From a virus: a DNA stretch of 40,049 nucleotides. The position numbers were made by a program, and so were the translations under genes. The stretch covers positions 1-40,049 of the IMG/VR virus record IMGVR_UViG_3300033148_003908. The stretch is one strand, 5' to 3'. Positions 30,708-39,531 of the stretch are shown piece after piece. Under the pieces are notes generated by a model. That model was not told the DNA's origin and made no database searches. It worked only from the letters and a program-made list of their open reading frames with translations. Within the stretch, counting starts at the first letter, position 1. The number at the start of each line of letters is the position of its first letter.

Positions 30708-31258
30708 ATCGTTTTTACCTTATACATATCAAGCATTTTCAAAGCCATAGGGTTAGCTAGTTTATCAACTGAAACACCTAAAACATAAAGCTCTCTATTT
30801 TCGTAAAGAGTTGATACGAGAATTTTAATATAAGAAACTATTGAAGATGGAACATTCTCATAACCAGCTTTAAAAGTTATCTTAATAGCTCTCTTATCGC
30901 TTTTATACGATGGTGTGCTTTCAATATAAATCTTCGCAGCTCCATACTCAAAATAAAGGTAATAGTCGTCTGTACTCAAAGTTTGATAAACTCCATCTTC
31001 ATCAAGATACTCAATACTTGATATCTCGGTTACTGTACTTTTTGGAATTGTTAAACCAGAGTATAAACAATCTGTAATTAGTTCCCACGTAGCGATTTCA
31101 AACTGTCTATTAGTATAGTTTTCTGCGTATTCTCTCGCACTTGCTATCATTGATTCGATTAAAGTATCTTCATCATCTTCTAGTATGTGCATAAAAGTTT
31201 TAGCATCTTCTAAACTTAATGGTTCGCTATCTGGTGCTACTGTTTGAACTAAATTCAT
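30704..31258 (-). CDS. Head-tail connector (gp6-like)
   Basis: 184 aa. The start SEPLSLEDAKTFMHILEDDE, then DTLIESMIASAREYAENYTN, RQF, followed by the strand region ITDCLYSGLTIPKSTVTEIS and YEKNRE-like tail, matches the gp6-like head-tail connector family of HK97-type phages (LslaeaK.hLRid...dD..i..li.aA......tgr). It builds the ring under the portal. It lies in the canonical place, directly upstream of the stopper. Confidence 0.9.
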   Translation of the reverse strand: MNLVQTVAPDSEPLSLEDAKTFMHILEDDEDTLIESMIASAREYAENYTNRQFEIATWELITDCLYSGLTIPKSTVTEISSIEYLDEDGVYQTLSTDDYYLYFEYGAAKIYIESTPSYKSDKRAIKITFKAGYENVPSSIVSYIKILVSTLYENRELYVLGVSVDKLANPMALKMLDMYKVKTI

Positions 31259-31269
31259 TTTTTACTCTT

Positions 31270-31596
31270 TTAGCTGATTGTTAGAATCTTTAAAGACTCT
31301 TTTGCATCGGATACGTTTGTATAGTTGACATTAAAAGCTTCACAAAGAATTTTTAAATCATCTGATTTTAAATCATCAACGATGTTTTTATCGTCTTTGT
31401 ATAATTCAATCAAATCATTTTTATATGTTTCTTCGTCTAATGGCTCATTATCCAAATCTTCAACATACTCTTTGATATTAATCCCAGCAGATTTTAAAAC
31501 TTCAATTCTATCTTCATCTAAATCAAGAACCTCACCAGCTTTAACATTTCTTTCAAGACCTTTATCAAAGTATGGGTTTAAAATTACAACATTCAT
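31270..31596 (-). CDS. Hypothetical head-region protein with possible HeH/SAP-like C-terminus
   Basis: 108 aa, acidic. The last 45 residues (KDDKNIVDDLKSDDLKILCE, AFNVNYTNVSDAKESL) read as two helices and a turn like short HeH or SAP-type modules seen in small phage proteins between capsid and connector genes. The N-terminal part (MNVVILNPYFDKGLERNVKA) is a small beta unit. Its start has AAAGGAAAAACT, similar to the G gene. Function unknown. Confidence 0.6.
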   Translation of the reverse strand: MNVVILNPYFDKGLERNVKAGEVLDLDEDRIEVLKSAGINIKEYVEDLDNEPLDEETYKNDLIELYKDDKNIVDDLKSDDLKILCEAFNVNYTNVSDAKESLKILTIS

Positions 31597-31622
31597 AGTT
31601 TTTCCTTTATAAAAGATATAGC

Positions 31623-32015
31623 TTAAGCGCTATATCTTAAATGGCCACGAGCTACTGTTGCAGCACCAAGTTTTCCAGCTTCATCGATTGTAACTTTTAC
31701 AGCATAATGATTAAAATCATTGTTTGTATCAAAATCATCACTTTTAACACCGACTGAAACCGTTACCGCTCCACTAGCTACTGATGTTCCACTTACTGCT
31801 GTAGCTAATGCTTTTGTGCCAGTACCGCTTGAATCAGTAGCTTGTAAAAGTTCTACTGTTGCGATTTTACCAGTTGTAAGTGCTGCTGTTGTAAGCGTTG
31901 CAAGAATTTGATCCGCTCCACTCATCGGTAAATAATCACCTGTGACATCGGCAGTACCAATATCTTGAGGTATTACACCTGCTACAACTTCTAATTCTTC
32001 ATTCATTAATTTCAT
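31623..32015 (-). CDS. Putative head-associated (decoration-like) protein
   Basis: 130 aa, rich in Ala, Thr, Val and Gly (ATLTTAALTTGKIATVELLQ, SVASGAVTVSVGVKSDDFDT), predicted beta. Small proteins of this composition encoded straight after the capsid gene are often capsid decoration or stabilising proteins. It is separated from the next gene by only five bases. The assignment is by position and composition, not by a specific motif. Confidence 0.6.
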   Translation of the reverse strand: MKLMNEELEVVAGVIPQDIGTADVTGDYLPMSGADQILATLTTAALTTGKIATVELLQATDSSGTGTKALATAVSGTSVASGAVTVSVGVKSDDFDTNNDFNHYAVKVTIDEAGKLGAATVARGHLRYSA

Positions 32016-32019
32016 TTTT

Positions 32020-32367
32020 TTATCCCTCCATTAAGATGGCTACTATTCCAGTGCCACCAGTAATCTCAATCGTACCTTTTAAATACTCTCTAATAGAGTC
32101 GGTATTTATTGATACAACTTCATCCGCTCCAATTGAGCCTACTTCAAATCCACCAGATACATCAATAGCACCTATTCCATCTATACCTACACTAGTTGAA
32201 CCGTCTCCATCAATCAAAGGAGTTAATGCACCTACTGTATCATTTCTTAGAATAAGTCTTTGTTTTTGATTTCTTTTAAATTCAAAAGTATCACTTGCAC
32301 CGAGAGTAGTTTCAGTAATAGAAACTACCCCCGAACCACCTGATTGTGTCGCTGCTATTGTTGCCAT
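32020..32367 (-). CDS. Putative head decoration or virion protein
   Basis: 115 aa, Gly-, Ser- and Ile-rich and beta-like (SGGSGVVSITETTLGASDTF, EFKRNQKQRLILRNDTVGAL). It lies 12 bases after the capsid gene, in the position of decoration proteins. The two small genes behind the capsid may provide separate surface proteins. No family was recognised. Confidence 0.6.
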   Translation of the reverse strand: MATIAATQSGGSGVVSITETTLGASDTFEFKRNQKQRLILRNDTVGALTPLIDGDGSTSVGIDGIGAIDVSGGFEVGSIGADEVVSINTDSIREYLKGTIEITGGTGIVAILMEG

Positions 32368-32378
32368 AACTTAGCTCC

Positions 32379-33623
32379 CTACGCTGATGGTACATCAAGA
32401 ATTACAAATGGTGATACTGTACTACCATTTTCTAATTTTAATGTTGTATTCATTGACGATTGACCGTCAACATTTGAAATCACTTTAAATAAAGTTTTAT
32501 CTTTTGTGAATTGAACATGCTCACTTGCAGAAATAACAATCCCTGAACCATCTTTTATATAGTAATAAGATAAGTCAAGTAGCATAATATCACCCTTAAC
32601 CCCGATTGTAGGAGTTCTCTCTGACCATCTAACAGGAAAACCTAACATCATTGGGGATACCCCATTAACACCATTTGTAAAGATTAACCCATTGTTAGGG
32701 TCTACCATTTCTGCAATTTTTTGATATAAAGTTTGAGATATAACCCATTCTTTCATATCACCTTTGTGATTCTGAACCATTGCAGTTAAATCAGTATATT
32801 TAACAGTATCTGCTGTATCTCTATTTATAGCTTTTGCAGAAGCATGACCTAAGAAACCTAGAGGTTTACCAACTCCATCACCACCAATAAAAGCATCTTC
32901 TTCAGCTTTTGCGATTGCTTGTCTTAACAGCATTGTTCCAAGTGTAGAAGCTGCTGCTGTATTTCTAAGTAACTTATTAGAAAATGCAATAAATCCAGCG
33001 ACTGCTTTTGGTGCCATTTTAATTTCTCTTGATGAAAATGAAGTTTCATCAATTTCTGCACCCTCTTCAACCCATGTAGTAACTACACCAGAATAAACAC
33101 CTTTATCACCGCTTTGATCTAATGCTGGAAAAGAAATCTCAGCATCTGGATTTTCGCCACCCGGGATAACTGTTGCACCTGCTCTAATAAATGACATCTC
33201 TGGTGTAAATGCTGTAATCATTTCTCCAAATTTTTGAGGTACTAAAAATCCACCCTCTGAACCATTGCCCATTGATTGTGCAGAAACAAAATTTAATCTT
33301 GGATCTGAACCACCAGCTTTTACAGCGTTCATAAACTCACCAAGGTTTTTAAACTCTTTTTCATCAACTAACTCAACATCTAAAACCTCTTTTGCAACTG
33401 GTGCATGAATTGGTGTTGACGTTGGTGCGTTCATCTCAGCATTTAAAGCTACTTGTGCTTCAGCTCTTACGATTTGACCTTTCAAAGCCTCTTGTTCCGC
33501 CATCAATGTGTCGTACTCTGTTGTTTGTTCTGCTGATAAATCAGCTCCATTTGCACCATCTAGTAGTGCCTGCATTGCTGCAACTTTAGTAGCTCTCGCT
33601 GCTATTAATTGTTGTAAATTCAT
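32379..33623 (-). CDS. Major capsid protein, HK97 fold
   Basis: 414 aa. An N-terminal helical delta-like region (about 1-95, ALLDGANGADLSAEQTTEYD) is followed by the capsid core: GNGSEGGFLVPQKFGEMITA, FIRAGATVIPGGENPDAEIS, WVEEGAEIDETSFSSREIKM, AFIGGDGVGKPLGFLG and late VQFTKDKTLFKVISNVDGQS. This is the classic series of HK97-type capsid proteins. The N-terminal part should be removed by the upstream protease during maturation. It overlaps the protease gene by 4 nt. Confidence 0.95.
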   Translation of the reverse strand: MNLQQLIAARATKVAAMQALLDGANGADLSAEQTTEYDTLMAEQEALKGQIVRAEAQVALNAEMNAPTSTPIHAPVAKEVLDVELVDEKEFKNLGEFMNAVKAGGSDPRLNFVSAQSMGNGSEGGFLVPQKFGEMITAFTPEMSFIRAGATVIPGGENPDAEISFPALDQSGDKGVYSGVVTTWVEEGAEIDETSFSSREIKMAPKAVAGFIAFSNKLLRNTAAASTLGTMLLRQAIAKAEEDAFIGGDGVGKPLGFLGHASAKAINRDTADTVKYTDLTAMVQNHKGDMKEWVISQTLYQKIAEMVDPNNGLIFTNGVNGVSPMMLGFPVRWSERTPTIGVKGDIMLLDLSYYYIKDGSGIVISASEHVQFTKDKTLFKVISNVDGQSSMNTTLKLENGSTVSPFVILDVPSA

Positions 33624-34462
33624 TTGCTTACCTCCATATTTAATAAGTCAATTTGTTTTTGTTTAGTAGATACACTACTATTAATGTTTGTTTGTTCGGT
33701 TTTTAAAGAAGATAACACATCCTCAAAAACTCCCACACTATCCGCTAACCCTGCATTTACTGCATCTTCTCCAACAAATAAACCTCCTTGACCATAATTT
33801 TCTAAAACATATTCAAAAGATACATTTCTATTTTTTGCTACATCTGTAACGAACTCTTCACCTAGTCTATCAACGATTGTTTGGAGTTCTGTATCGCTGT
33901 TTTTATTTGGCGATACTTTTGATTTATAAACTGTTTTTTTTATTCCAAATTTTTCTAACATTTCAGAATCATCATAAATCTCTAACATCGCACCAATACT
34001 TCCAGCGATTGCCGTTTTACTAATAACTATATTATCTGTAGCACTTGCTATCCAATAAGCAGCACTCGCACCACTTCCAGAGATATAAGAAGTAGTAGGC
34101 TTTAGCATTTGTGAAACTTTTTGAGTAAACTCACTTATGCCATTTGCTTGACCGCCTCCACTATCTACATAGAAAACTACTTTGTCAACATCTCTATGAT
34201 TTTCTGCAAAAGCTACATCTTCACTTAAGTTATCAACAGTTGTAAGATTGTAATAATCTGTAAAAATATTTGAATATCTAAAGATTGAACCTTTTACAGA
34301 AATAACTGCAATATTTCCGATAATTTGAACTCTCTCCGATGCTGATGTAGAGTATGGACTGCCATTTGCACTTTTTATATCAAATTTTTGTACTGCTGTG
34401 ATTATCTCTTTTAGAGCTTTTTCAGTAATAGCCCACGGATACTCTGTCAAAATATTAAGCAT
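33620..34462 (-). CDS. Capsid maturation protease, S49 (SppA-like) family
   Basis: 280 aa. VVFYVDSGGGQANGISEFTQ, YISGSGASAAYWIASATDNI (nucleophile Ser133) and IAGSIGAMLEIYDDSEMLEK, then VYKSKVSPNK with the candidate catalytic lysine (around 180-182), make the Ser-Lys protease of S49 type. YGQGGLFVGEDAVNAGLADS completes the fold. It cleaves the capsid N-terminal scaffold. It lies between portal and capsid genes, as in HK97-like phages, and overlaps the capsid start by 4 nt. Confidence 0.93.
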   Translation of the reverse strand: MLNILTEYPWAITEKALKEIITAVQKFDIKSANGSPYSTSASERVQIIGNIAVISVKGSIFRYSNIFTDYYNLTTVDNLSEDVAFAENHRDVDKVVFYVDSGGGQANGISEFTQKVSQMLKPTTSYISGSGASAAYWIASATDNIVISKTAIAGSIGAMLEIYDDSEMLEKFGIKKTVYKSKVSPNKNSDTELQTIVDRLGEEFVTDVAKNRNVSFEYVLENYGQGGLFVGEDAVNAGLADSVGVFEDVLSSLKTEQTNINSSVSTKQKQIDLLNMEVSK

Positions 34463-34544
34463 TTTTTAACCCCTTTATAAAGCTTGATGCTTTTGGTAGA
34501 TTTATCACAAATGGACTTCTTAAATAATTTAATATCCTAATCAT
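34455..34544 (-). CDS. Possible tiny peptide between portal and protease
   Basis: 29 aa: MIRILNYLRSPFVINLPKAS followed by SFIKGLKNA. The ATG overlaps the portal stop, and the stop lies inside the first codons of the protease gene, so the frame fills the only gap in the head gene block. It is a basic, hydrophobic peptide. It may exist only to couple translation. Support is positional. Confidence 0.35.
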   Translation of the reverse strand: MIRILNYLRSPFVINLPKASSFIKGLKNA

Positions 34545-35763
34545 TTGTTTTTACCTCTTGTTTTAAATTTTTTCCATCATTGACATTATCAACTGTTGTA
34601 TATGACATTTGAATATATCTTTTATTACCCTCTGGAACTTCATTCATATCTTCAAGCTTAAGAACATCATTAATAGTGAATATTCCATTTTTAGTAAACT
34701 TATCATACATTTCGGCTCTTGCTTTAATATCACCTCTTAGAAGTGCTGATAAATTATGTTTAATATAATAACCTTCGGCTCTTTCTTCCTTGGTCAATAA
34801 ATCACGCTGCATACATTGTTCAATTCTTATTAAAGATGGAGTTAGTGAGTAAATTACGAAACCTAGTGACAACTGCTCTATACTATTATAATTTGCTTTT
34901 TCAAGGTCGTTTATCATATGTAATGGAACTCTAAAAATAGCTGAAATATCTTGTTTTTGAAACTTTCTAGCTTCTAAAAATTGACTATCAACATTTGTCA
35001 TAGTTATTGGATAGAATTTTGCTCCTCCCTCTAAAACCATTGGCTTGTTGCTGTTTTTCATTCCAGTCCAGCTTGAATCAAAGTCTTTTTTCATTCTATT
35101 AAATGATGTATCTGATAATTCGCCCTCGATAGAAAAAATACCCGATGGACTAGCACTATTTTTAAAGAATGAACCTGCATGAGCTTCTAATGCTACTGAA
35201 ACCCCTAATGACTCTCTATTATATGCGATAGGGCTTATCCCGTTTATTCCATCAAGTGATAATCCGGCTACATTTAAAACTTCATCAAATTTAAGAGGTG
35301 CTTTTTTAGTTCCCATATCATATATAAATACAATTTCATTTGTTTTTTCAAGTCGTTTAGCACTTACTCTAGCCGTATCTAATCCCCATAATGAAACTAT
35401 TTCGTTTTTTCTATTTCGGATTATTTGAGTAAAATGATTACCTCTTAAATTAAGATTAGTTATCATAGTTTCACGCCACTGCATAGTGGTATTTTCTTTG
35501 TTTGGATTGCTATTTAGTAATTTATATAAAGGATGGTTTTTTGCTTTAACTCTATTCCCTTTATCATCTTCTTTATAAAGCACTAAAGGTAGGCTTGATA
35601 TTGATTCACTTAAAACACGATTACAAGCAAATACGACTGAATTTCTTAGTGCTGAATCTGCTGTTATTCTTACACCGCTTGATGTTTCTGCTGCACCATT
35701 GAATAGTTTTAGAAAATCATCGCTTGATGAGCTTGAATCCCATACTCCACCAAAGAAACTCAT
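34537..35763 (-). CDS. Portal protein, HK97 family
   Basis: 408 aa. VRITADSALRNSVVFACNRV, LSESISSLPLVLYKEDDKGN, HPLYKLLNSNPNKENTTMQW and NLNLRGNHFTQIIRNRKNEI, VSLWGLD are the HK97-type portal series, followed by LMVLEGGAKFYPITM-like text and QLSLGFVIYSLTPSLIRIEQ. It is the twelve-fold ring through which DNA is packaged. The ending overlaps a tiny frame leading to the protease. Start ATG at 35763, overlapping the membrane gene by 4 nt. Confidence 0.95.
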   Translation of the reverse strand: MSFFGGVWDSSSSSDDFLKLFNGAAETSSGVRITADSALRNSVVFACNRVLSESISSLPLVLYKEDDKGNRVKAKNHPLYKLLNSNPNKENTTMQWRETMITNLNLRGNHFTQIIRNRKNEIVSLWGLDTARVSAKRLEKTNEIVFIYDMGTKKAPLKFDEVLNVAGLSLDGINGISPIAYNRESLGVSVALEAHAGSFFKNSASPSGIFSIEGELSDTSFNRMKKDFDSSWTGMKNSNKPMVLEGGAKFYPITMTNVDSQFLEARKFQKQDISAIFRVPLHMINDLEKANYNSIEQLSLGFVIYSLTPSLIRIEQCMQRDLLTKEERAEGYYIKHNLSALLRGDIKARAEMYDKFTKNGIFTINDVLKLEDMNEVPEGNKRYIQMSYTTVDNVNDGKNLKQEVKTND

Positions 35764-35942
35764 TTGGTTCTCATTTGGCTATAGATTATTGATATGATTG
35801 CGATTAGTGGGATTGCTGAAAGTGAGAATCCTAGATATAGTTTAGCTATTTTTTCATCAAGTAAGTATACACCAAGTGCGGATATTGCAACACATACCAT
35901 AACAATGAAGAAAAATATTAATATATCTTTAGTAGGATTCAT
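35760..35942 (-). CDS. Small two-pass membrane protein upstream of portal
   Basis: 60 aa with hydrophobic segments at about residues 7-29 (ILIFFFIVMVCVAISALGVY) and 36-54 (LYLGFSLSAIPLIAIISIIY), and a short basic end (SQMRTK). Such a protein is not part of the virion gene set of HK97-like phages. AAAGGT, seven to twelve bases upstream, is its binding site, and that sequence can pair with an upstream TTACCTTT. A superinfection-exclusion role is possible but not shown. Confidence 0.65.
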   Translation of the reverse strand: MNPTKDILIFFFIVMVCVAISALGVYLLDEKIAKLYLGFSLSAIPLIAIISIIYSQMRTK

Positions 35943-35945
35943 TTT

Positions 35946-36001
35946 TTACCTTTAAGCAATAATTTCATGCTCGTTGTATGTGCCATTTCCCTAAAAGGTA
36001 A
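35946..36001 (-). promoter_or_regulatory. Possible ribosome-binding-site-sequestering leader
   Basis: TTACCTTT and AAAGGTAA (35994-36001 and 35946-35953) form a perfect 8-bp inverted repeat, and the second arm contains the ribosome binding site of the 60-aa membrane gene. The 40 bases between the arms contain a second AT-rich pairing. Read leftward, TACAAT (36024-36019) upstream is a possible -10. The mRNA could fold to hide the site, giving translational control. Confidence 0.4.
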
Positions 36002-36051
36002 TTTGGTCTTATTGCGTTATTGTATCATAAATTTTTAAAATACGATAATTT

Positions 36052-37005
36052 TTATTCTTCTATATCCACCAAAAGAATATCAAAAAATGCTGATACCGCT
36101 ACAGTTGCACTTGCTTCGGCTTCTATATAAATATCTGTTTTTTCTTGAATTTCCCTTGGAATAGCAAAAACCATCTCAATAAATCCTACCCCTAGTGAGT
36201 TTAAGGCTGCTTCCCCTTGAACTGTAAAGACTGAGCCAGGTGACCTCGCTTGCATTCTTATCGCAACTGCCGCCGCTTGCTTATTAGATATACCTGCCCT
36301 TTGAGCGACTAGATAGCCTTTTTTTCCTGCTGGCACAGTATAAGCTGCAATCATGGATGAATTATACCCTGCTGGAACTACTGCGAATATAACCGCTGTT
36401 GTAACACTTTGTCTTATTGTTATGTTTCCTACATTTACTCTGCCTGTACCTGCTTCTAAACCTTTTACCGTATCTAGTCTTATATATGATAATGTTGAGT
36501 TAACTTCATTCGTACCATCTAAGATTATATCCTCTGTTTGCTCTAAGTAGTCTGCATCTAGCCCCCATATTCTAATGGTTCTTAGTCCTGTTCCTGTTGA
36601 GTTATCGTCATCGCTAGAAGATACTATAGATACTATTTCCGCACCTGTAGCATCAAATCCGGTATAGCTTCCTCCACCATTCCATATCGTATCAAATCCA
36701 CTTGTTCCGACTGTTGGATTTCTACCAAATTTTGATTTTAATTTATGCCCGGTAACATTACCTTTTGCAATATTTAGATAAAAATTACCAACATCTAAAT
36801 TTCCATCTATTGATGATATTGGATTACCTGAACCATCTGATAAATTAGGAGATATGGAATAAGTACTATCGTTATTTTCGACTAATCTTACTTTTACTTT
36901 ATCTTTCCATGAGTCGTTTTCTAGTACTTGGTCGTATGCTGTATTTTCTGCAAATAGTCCACTAAATAACAATATACTTAGTAATATATATCTAAACAAT
37001 TTCAT
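36052..37005 (-). CDS. Exported virion-like protein, inserted between terminase and portal
   Basis: 317 aa from the ATG at 37005 (AAAAAGGCAT upstream). MKLFRYILLSILLFSGLFAE is a Sec signal peptide with a likely cleavage after LFA. The remainder contains FGRNPTVGTSGFDTIWNGGG, SYTGFDATGAEIVSIVSSSD, TIRIWGLDADYLEQTEDIIL and AAYTVPAGKKGYLVAQRAGI, a pattern I recall from proteins of marine phages of unknown role. Its own promoter (TGATATACT) precedes it, so it looks like a moron-type cassette. It is probably periplasmic, not virion-assembled. Confidence 0.7.
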   Translation of the reverse strand: MKLFRYILLSILLFSGLFAENTAYDQVLENDSWKDKVKVRLVENNDSTYSISPNLSDGSGNPISSIDGNLDVGNFYLNIAKGNVTGHKLKSKFGRNPTVGTSGFDTIWNGGGSYTGFDATGAEIVSIVSSSDDDNSTGTGLRTIRIWGLDADYLEQTEDIILDGTNEVNSTLSYIRLDTVKGLEAGTGRVNVGNITIRQSVTTAVIFAVVPAGYNSSMIAAYTVPAGKKGYLVAQRAGISNKQAAAVAIRMQARSPGSVFTVQGEAALNSLGVGFIEMVFAIPREIQEKTDIYIEAEASATVAVSAFFDILLVDIEE

Positions 37006-37025
37006 TTTATGCCTTTTTTTAATCT

Positions 37026-37041
37026 GCAAAAGTATATCATA
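37026..37041 (-). promoter_or_regulatory. Leftward promoter before the exported-protein gene
   Basis: Read leftward, TATGATATACTTTTG is an extended -10 (TGaTATACT) and is identical over 15 bases to the promoter at the window end (39983-39997). No -35 hexamer is visible. It lies within the intergenic gap just after the large terminase gene, so the exported protein can be transcribed independently. Confidence 0.6.
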
Positions 37042-37043
37042 TT

Positions 37044-38726
37044 TTATAATATTCTCATTCCTCTACCCTCATATACATTCTCTTCCTCTTTCTCTTCAAC
37101 GTCTTTGATTGCTATTCCTATCGCCATAGCCAATGCAACACCGCCATCTACTTTTTCAGTTGATTTTTCTTTATCAATTTTTACATTATCCGCTGGATCA
37201 CGTTTTAATACTACATTTGATATATTCCAGTTTAAAACTTGATTATCTCCATGATTTAACTTATTTTGGAGTGATAAAACCTCTATTTGTTTAGTTGGTG
37301 TAGACATTGAAGCAAAACCTTGACCGAATGGAATCAAGTCCACTACCTCATCATTTGTAAGATTTGTGACTAAGCTCGAGCTATTCCATCTATCATAAGC
37401 ACACATTTTCACATTAAATTTTTCACAATCTTTATGTATTTGAGCCTCTATAAAGTCATAATCAATCACATTTCCCTCTGTTACTATGATTAATCCCTCT
37501 TTTACCCAGTCAAAATATGGAACTTTATCACGTCTTACTCTCTCTCGCATCTGGTCTTTTGGTATAAAAAAACGAGGTAAAATATCGTAACCGCCCTCAT
37601 CTTTAGGAAATATCAAGCACCAACATGATAAATCTATTACTGATGATAAATCAAGTCCAGCGTAACACAATCGCCCTTTAAAATCATCTTCATTTATTGG
37701 TGTTTGATTTGCAGTCCATACAGAGTGTTTAATCCATACTGTGGCTTTGTCACAAAATACGTTTAAATGTTTGGTCTTGAAAGATATTAGTGCCTCTTCA
37801 GATTGCTCAGCAAGGACTACTTTACCTCTCATGTAGCTAAACGTAGGACTTACTCCTAAGTTAGGATTAGACTTATGCCATACACTCTCTTTTTTCCAAT
37901 AATTATCATCTTCTAAATCTTCATCGTCTGGCTCAAACATCACATTATAAAATCTTTCGTCCGTTATTATTCCTTGCTTTAGTTTTTTAGCGTATTGATA
38001 TATTTCACGATAGAAAAATCCTTGGAGATTGTATCCCGCAGTACTCATAAATATTTCAAGCGGTTGTGACCTTGAAGCCATACCATCTGAAATAATTTGA
38101 TACAGTTCTTTATTTGGATATGCGTGAGGCTCATCAATTAATATCAAACTAGGTCTTTTACCATCTTTACTATCTGCTGTGCTTGATAGTGCCTCATATT
38201 CATCTATAAATGCACCATTGTACTTAGATACTCTAGGAGGTTTGATAGTCATTTTTACCATCTCTTCTAATTCATCATTCTGTTTAATCATTGTAACAAA
38301 AGCTTTATGTAAAATCTTAGCTTGTTCTATTTCACTTGCTATTGAATAATGCTCTTTTGCTATTTCGTCATCTAAAAAGAATACTAAAAGGTTTATCAAA
38401 CTCCCATACTCTGTTTTGCCAAGTTTCTTAGCTCCAAAAAAGAGAACCCGTTGATACCTACGTAATCCTTTAAATTCTCCATCTATATATTTAGTTCCAA
38501 AAATATCTATAATACCTTTTAATTGAAAGTCCATAAATTGAAAATTAATACCGCCTAAGTCTCCACTTGTATGTTTTATTATACTGCCTATTTTTATATA
38601 GTTAATGGCTAACTGTTTATCTATGTAATATTTTCCCTCTTTTCTGAGTTCTTTATCTTTTTTTATTATATATTCTTTGGCTATCTTGTGGTAATGAGAG
38701 GGTGGATATATTTTTGGTTTATTCAT
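37044..38726 (-). CDS. terL: Terminase large subunit
   Basis: 560 aa. An adenine-binding/ATPase lobe has the Walker A variant GAKKLGKTEYG (98-108) and Walker B LILIDEPHAY (194-203). LSTAGYNLQGFFYREIYQYA-like text gives the coupling motif, written here as FMSTAGYNLQGFFYREIY. The nuclease lobe starts at CYAGLDLSSVIDLSCWCLIF and continues with AYDRWNSSSLV. This is the HK97/T5-type Terminase_1 pattern. It packages DNA through the portal and cuts at the packaging site. Four bases separate it from the small-subunit gene. Confidence 0.95.
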   Translation of the reverse strand: MNKPKIYPPSHYHKIAKEYIIKKDKELRKEGKYYIDKQLAINYIKIGSIIKHTSGDLGGINFQFMDFQLKGIIDIFGTKYIDGEFKGLRRYQRVLFFGAKKLGKTEYGSLINLLVFFLDDEIAKEHYSIASEIEQAKILHKAFVTMIKQNDELEEMVKMTIKPPRVSKYNGAFIDEYEALSSTADSKDGKRPSLILIDEPHAYPNKELYQIISDGMASRSQPLEIFMSTAGYNLQGFFYREIYQYAKKLKQGIITDERFYNVMFEPDDEDLEDDNYWKKESVWHKSNPNLGVSPTFSYMRGKVVLAEQSEEALISFKTKHLNVFCDKATVWIKHSVWTANQTPINEDDFKGRLCYAGLDLSSVIDLSCWCLIFPKDEGGYDILPRFFIPKDQMRERVRRDKVPYFDWVKEGLIIVTEGNVIDYDFIEAQIHKDCEKFNVKMCAYDRWNSSSLVTNLTNDEVVDLIPFGQGFASMSTPTKQIEVLSLQNKLNHGDNQVLNWNISNVVLKRDPADNVKIDKEKSTEKVDGGVALAMAIGIAIKDVEEKEEENVYEGRGMRIL

Positions 38727-38728
38727 TT

Positions 38729-39520
38729 TTAAAACTCATCTTTTTGATTTAATACATCAAATACGCTTTTCTTTTTACCCTTTTCAATATCAAGATTTAA
38801 GCGATTGCGTACACCAATTCCCATCATAGTAGCAAGTTTGCTCATGTGAGTGAAGCATTTATCCGCAACTAAGAAATATGGATGAATTTTTAAGTTTCCG
38901 AAATCGTCAGTAGTTGTATCATCATTCTTAGCCGACATAGTAACCGCATTAATATACTTTTGATAACTTATCGCATAAAATAAAAGTAAACTTCTATCGA
39001 CCTCTTCATAAGTTCCATTTTTAATAAGTAATTTTTCAACTCTTAAAAATTCACTTTGTCCTATTTTATTTAGTGGTGTAAATTCTTCATCATCTAAGTT
39101 TGTATTTTTTGGTTCATTTTTTAATACATCTGGTTTTTGTTCCTGGTCTTTTTTGATTACTTCTTTTTTTTTAGAAATTACTTTTTTTTTATCCTCAATC
39201 TTTTTTTTAAGTTTTGGATTTGTTTTTGATCTTTGAGCATTTGTTTTTTTGGCTACTTCTTTAATATCACTTTCGAGGTATAGATTTGCTTTACCTGCAC
39301 CTTGGGATTTAATAGTGATATTGTTTGCTCTAACTATTTTATTCAAACCTTGGCGAGTGGTTATATTTAGGATTAAATAGGCTAGTCTACCTGTTATGTA
39401 TTTATCTTCTTTTGCATTGAATTTATTTCCACATATACAGATTATAGATAAGTCCTCGTTTATCTTTTCAAATTTTTTAGACTTGCATTTAGGGCATATC
39501 TGTATTGTGAAGTTATCCAT
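38729..39520 (-). CDS. terS: Terminase small subunit (P27-like) with zinc ribbon
   Basis: 263 aa. The C-terminal 130 residues (LLLFYAISYQKYINAVTMSA, HPYFLVADKCFTHMSKLATM, GIGVRNRLNL) match the P27-type small terminase: L-x-x-Y...Y, hP......, L..lgi..R. The N-terminal part has CPKCKSKKF and CICGNKF, a zinc ribbon, then ITGRLAYLILNITTRQGLNK, a possible helix-turn-helix, and a Lys-rich linker (110-160). Such an N-terminal extension is unusual for a small terminase. It should bind the packaging site. Confidence 0.75.
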   Translation of the reverse strand: MDNFTIQICPKCKSKKFEKINEDLSIICICGNKFNAKEDKYITGRLAYLILNITTRQGLNKIVRANNITIKSQGAGKANLYLESDIKEVAKKTNAQRSKTNPKLKKKIEDKKKVISKKKEVIKKDQEQKPDVLKNEPKNTNLDDEEFTPLNKIGQSEFLRVEKLLIKNGTYEEVDRSLLLFYAISYQKYINAVTMSAKNDDTTTDDFGNLKIHPYFLVADKCFTHMSKLATMMGIGVRNRLNLDIEKGKKKSVFDVLNQKDEF

Positions 39521-39531
39521 TGGCTACCACT

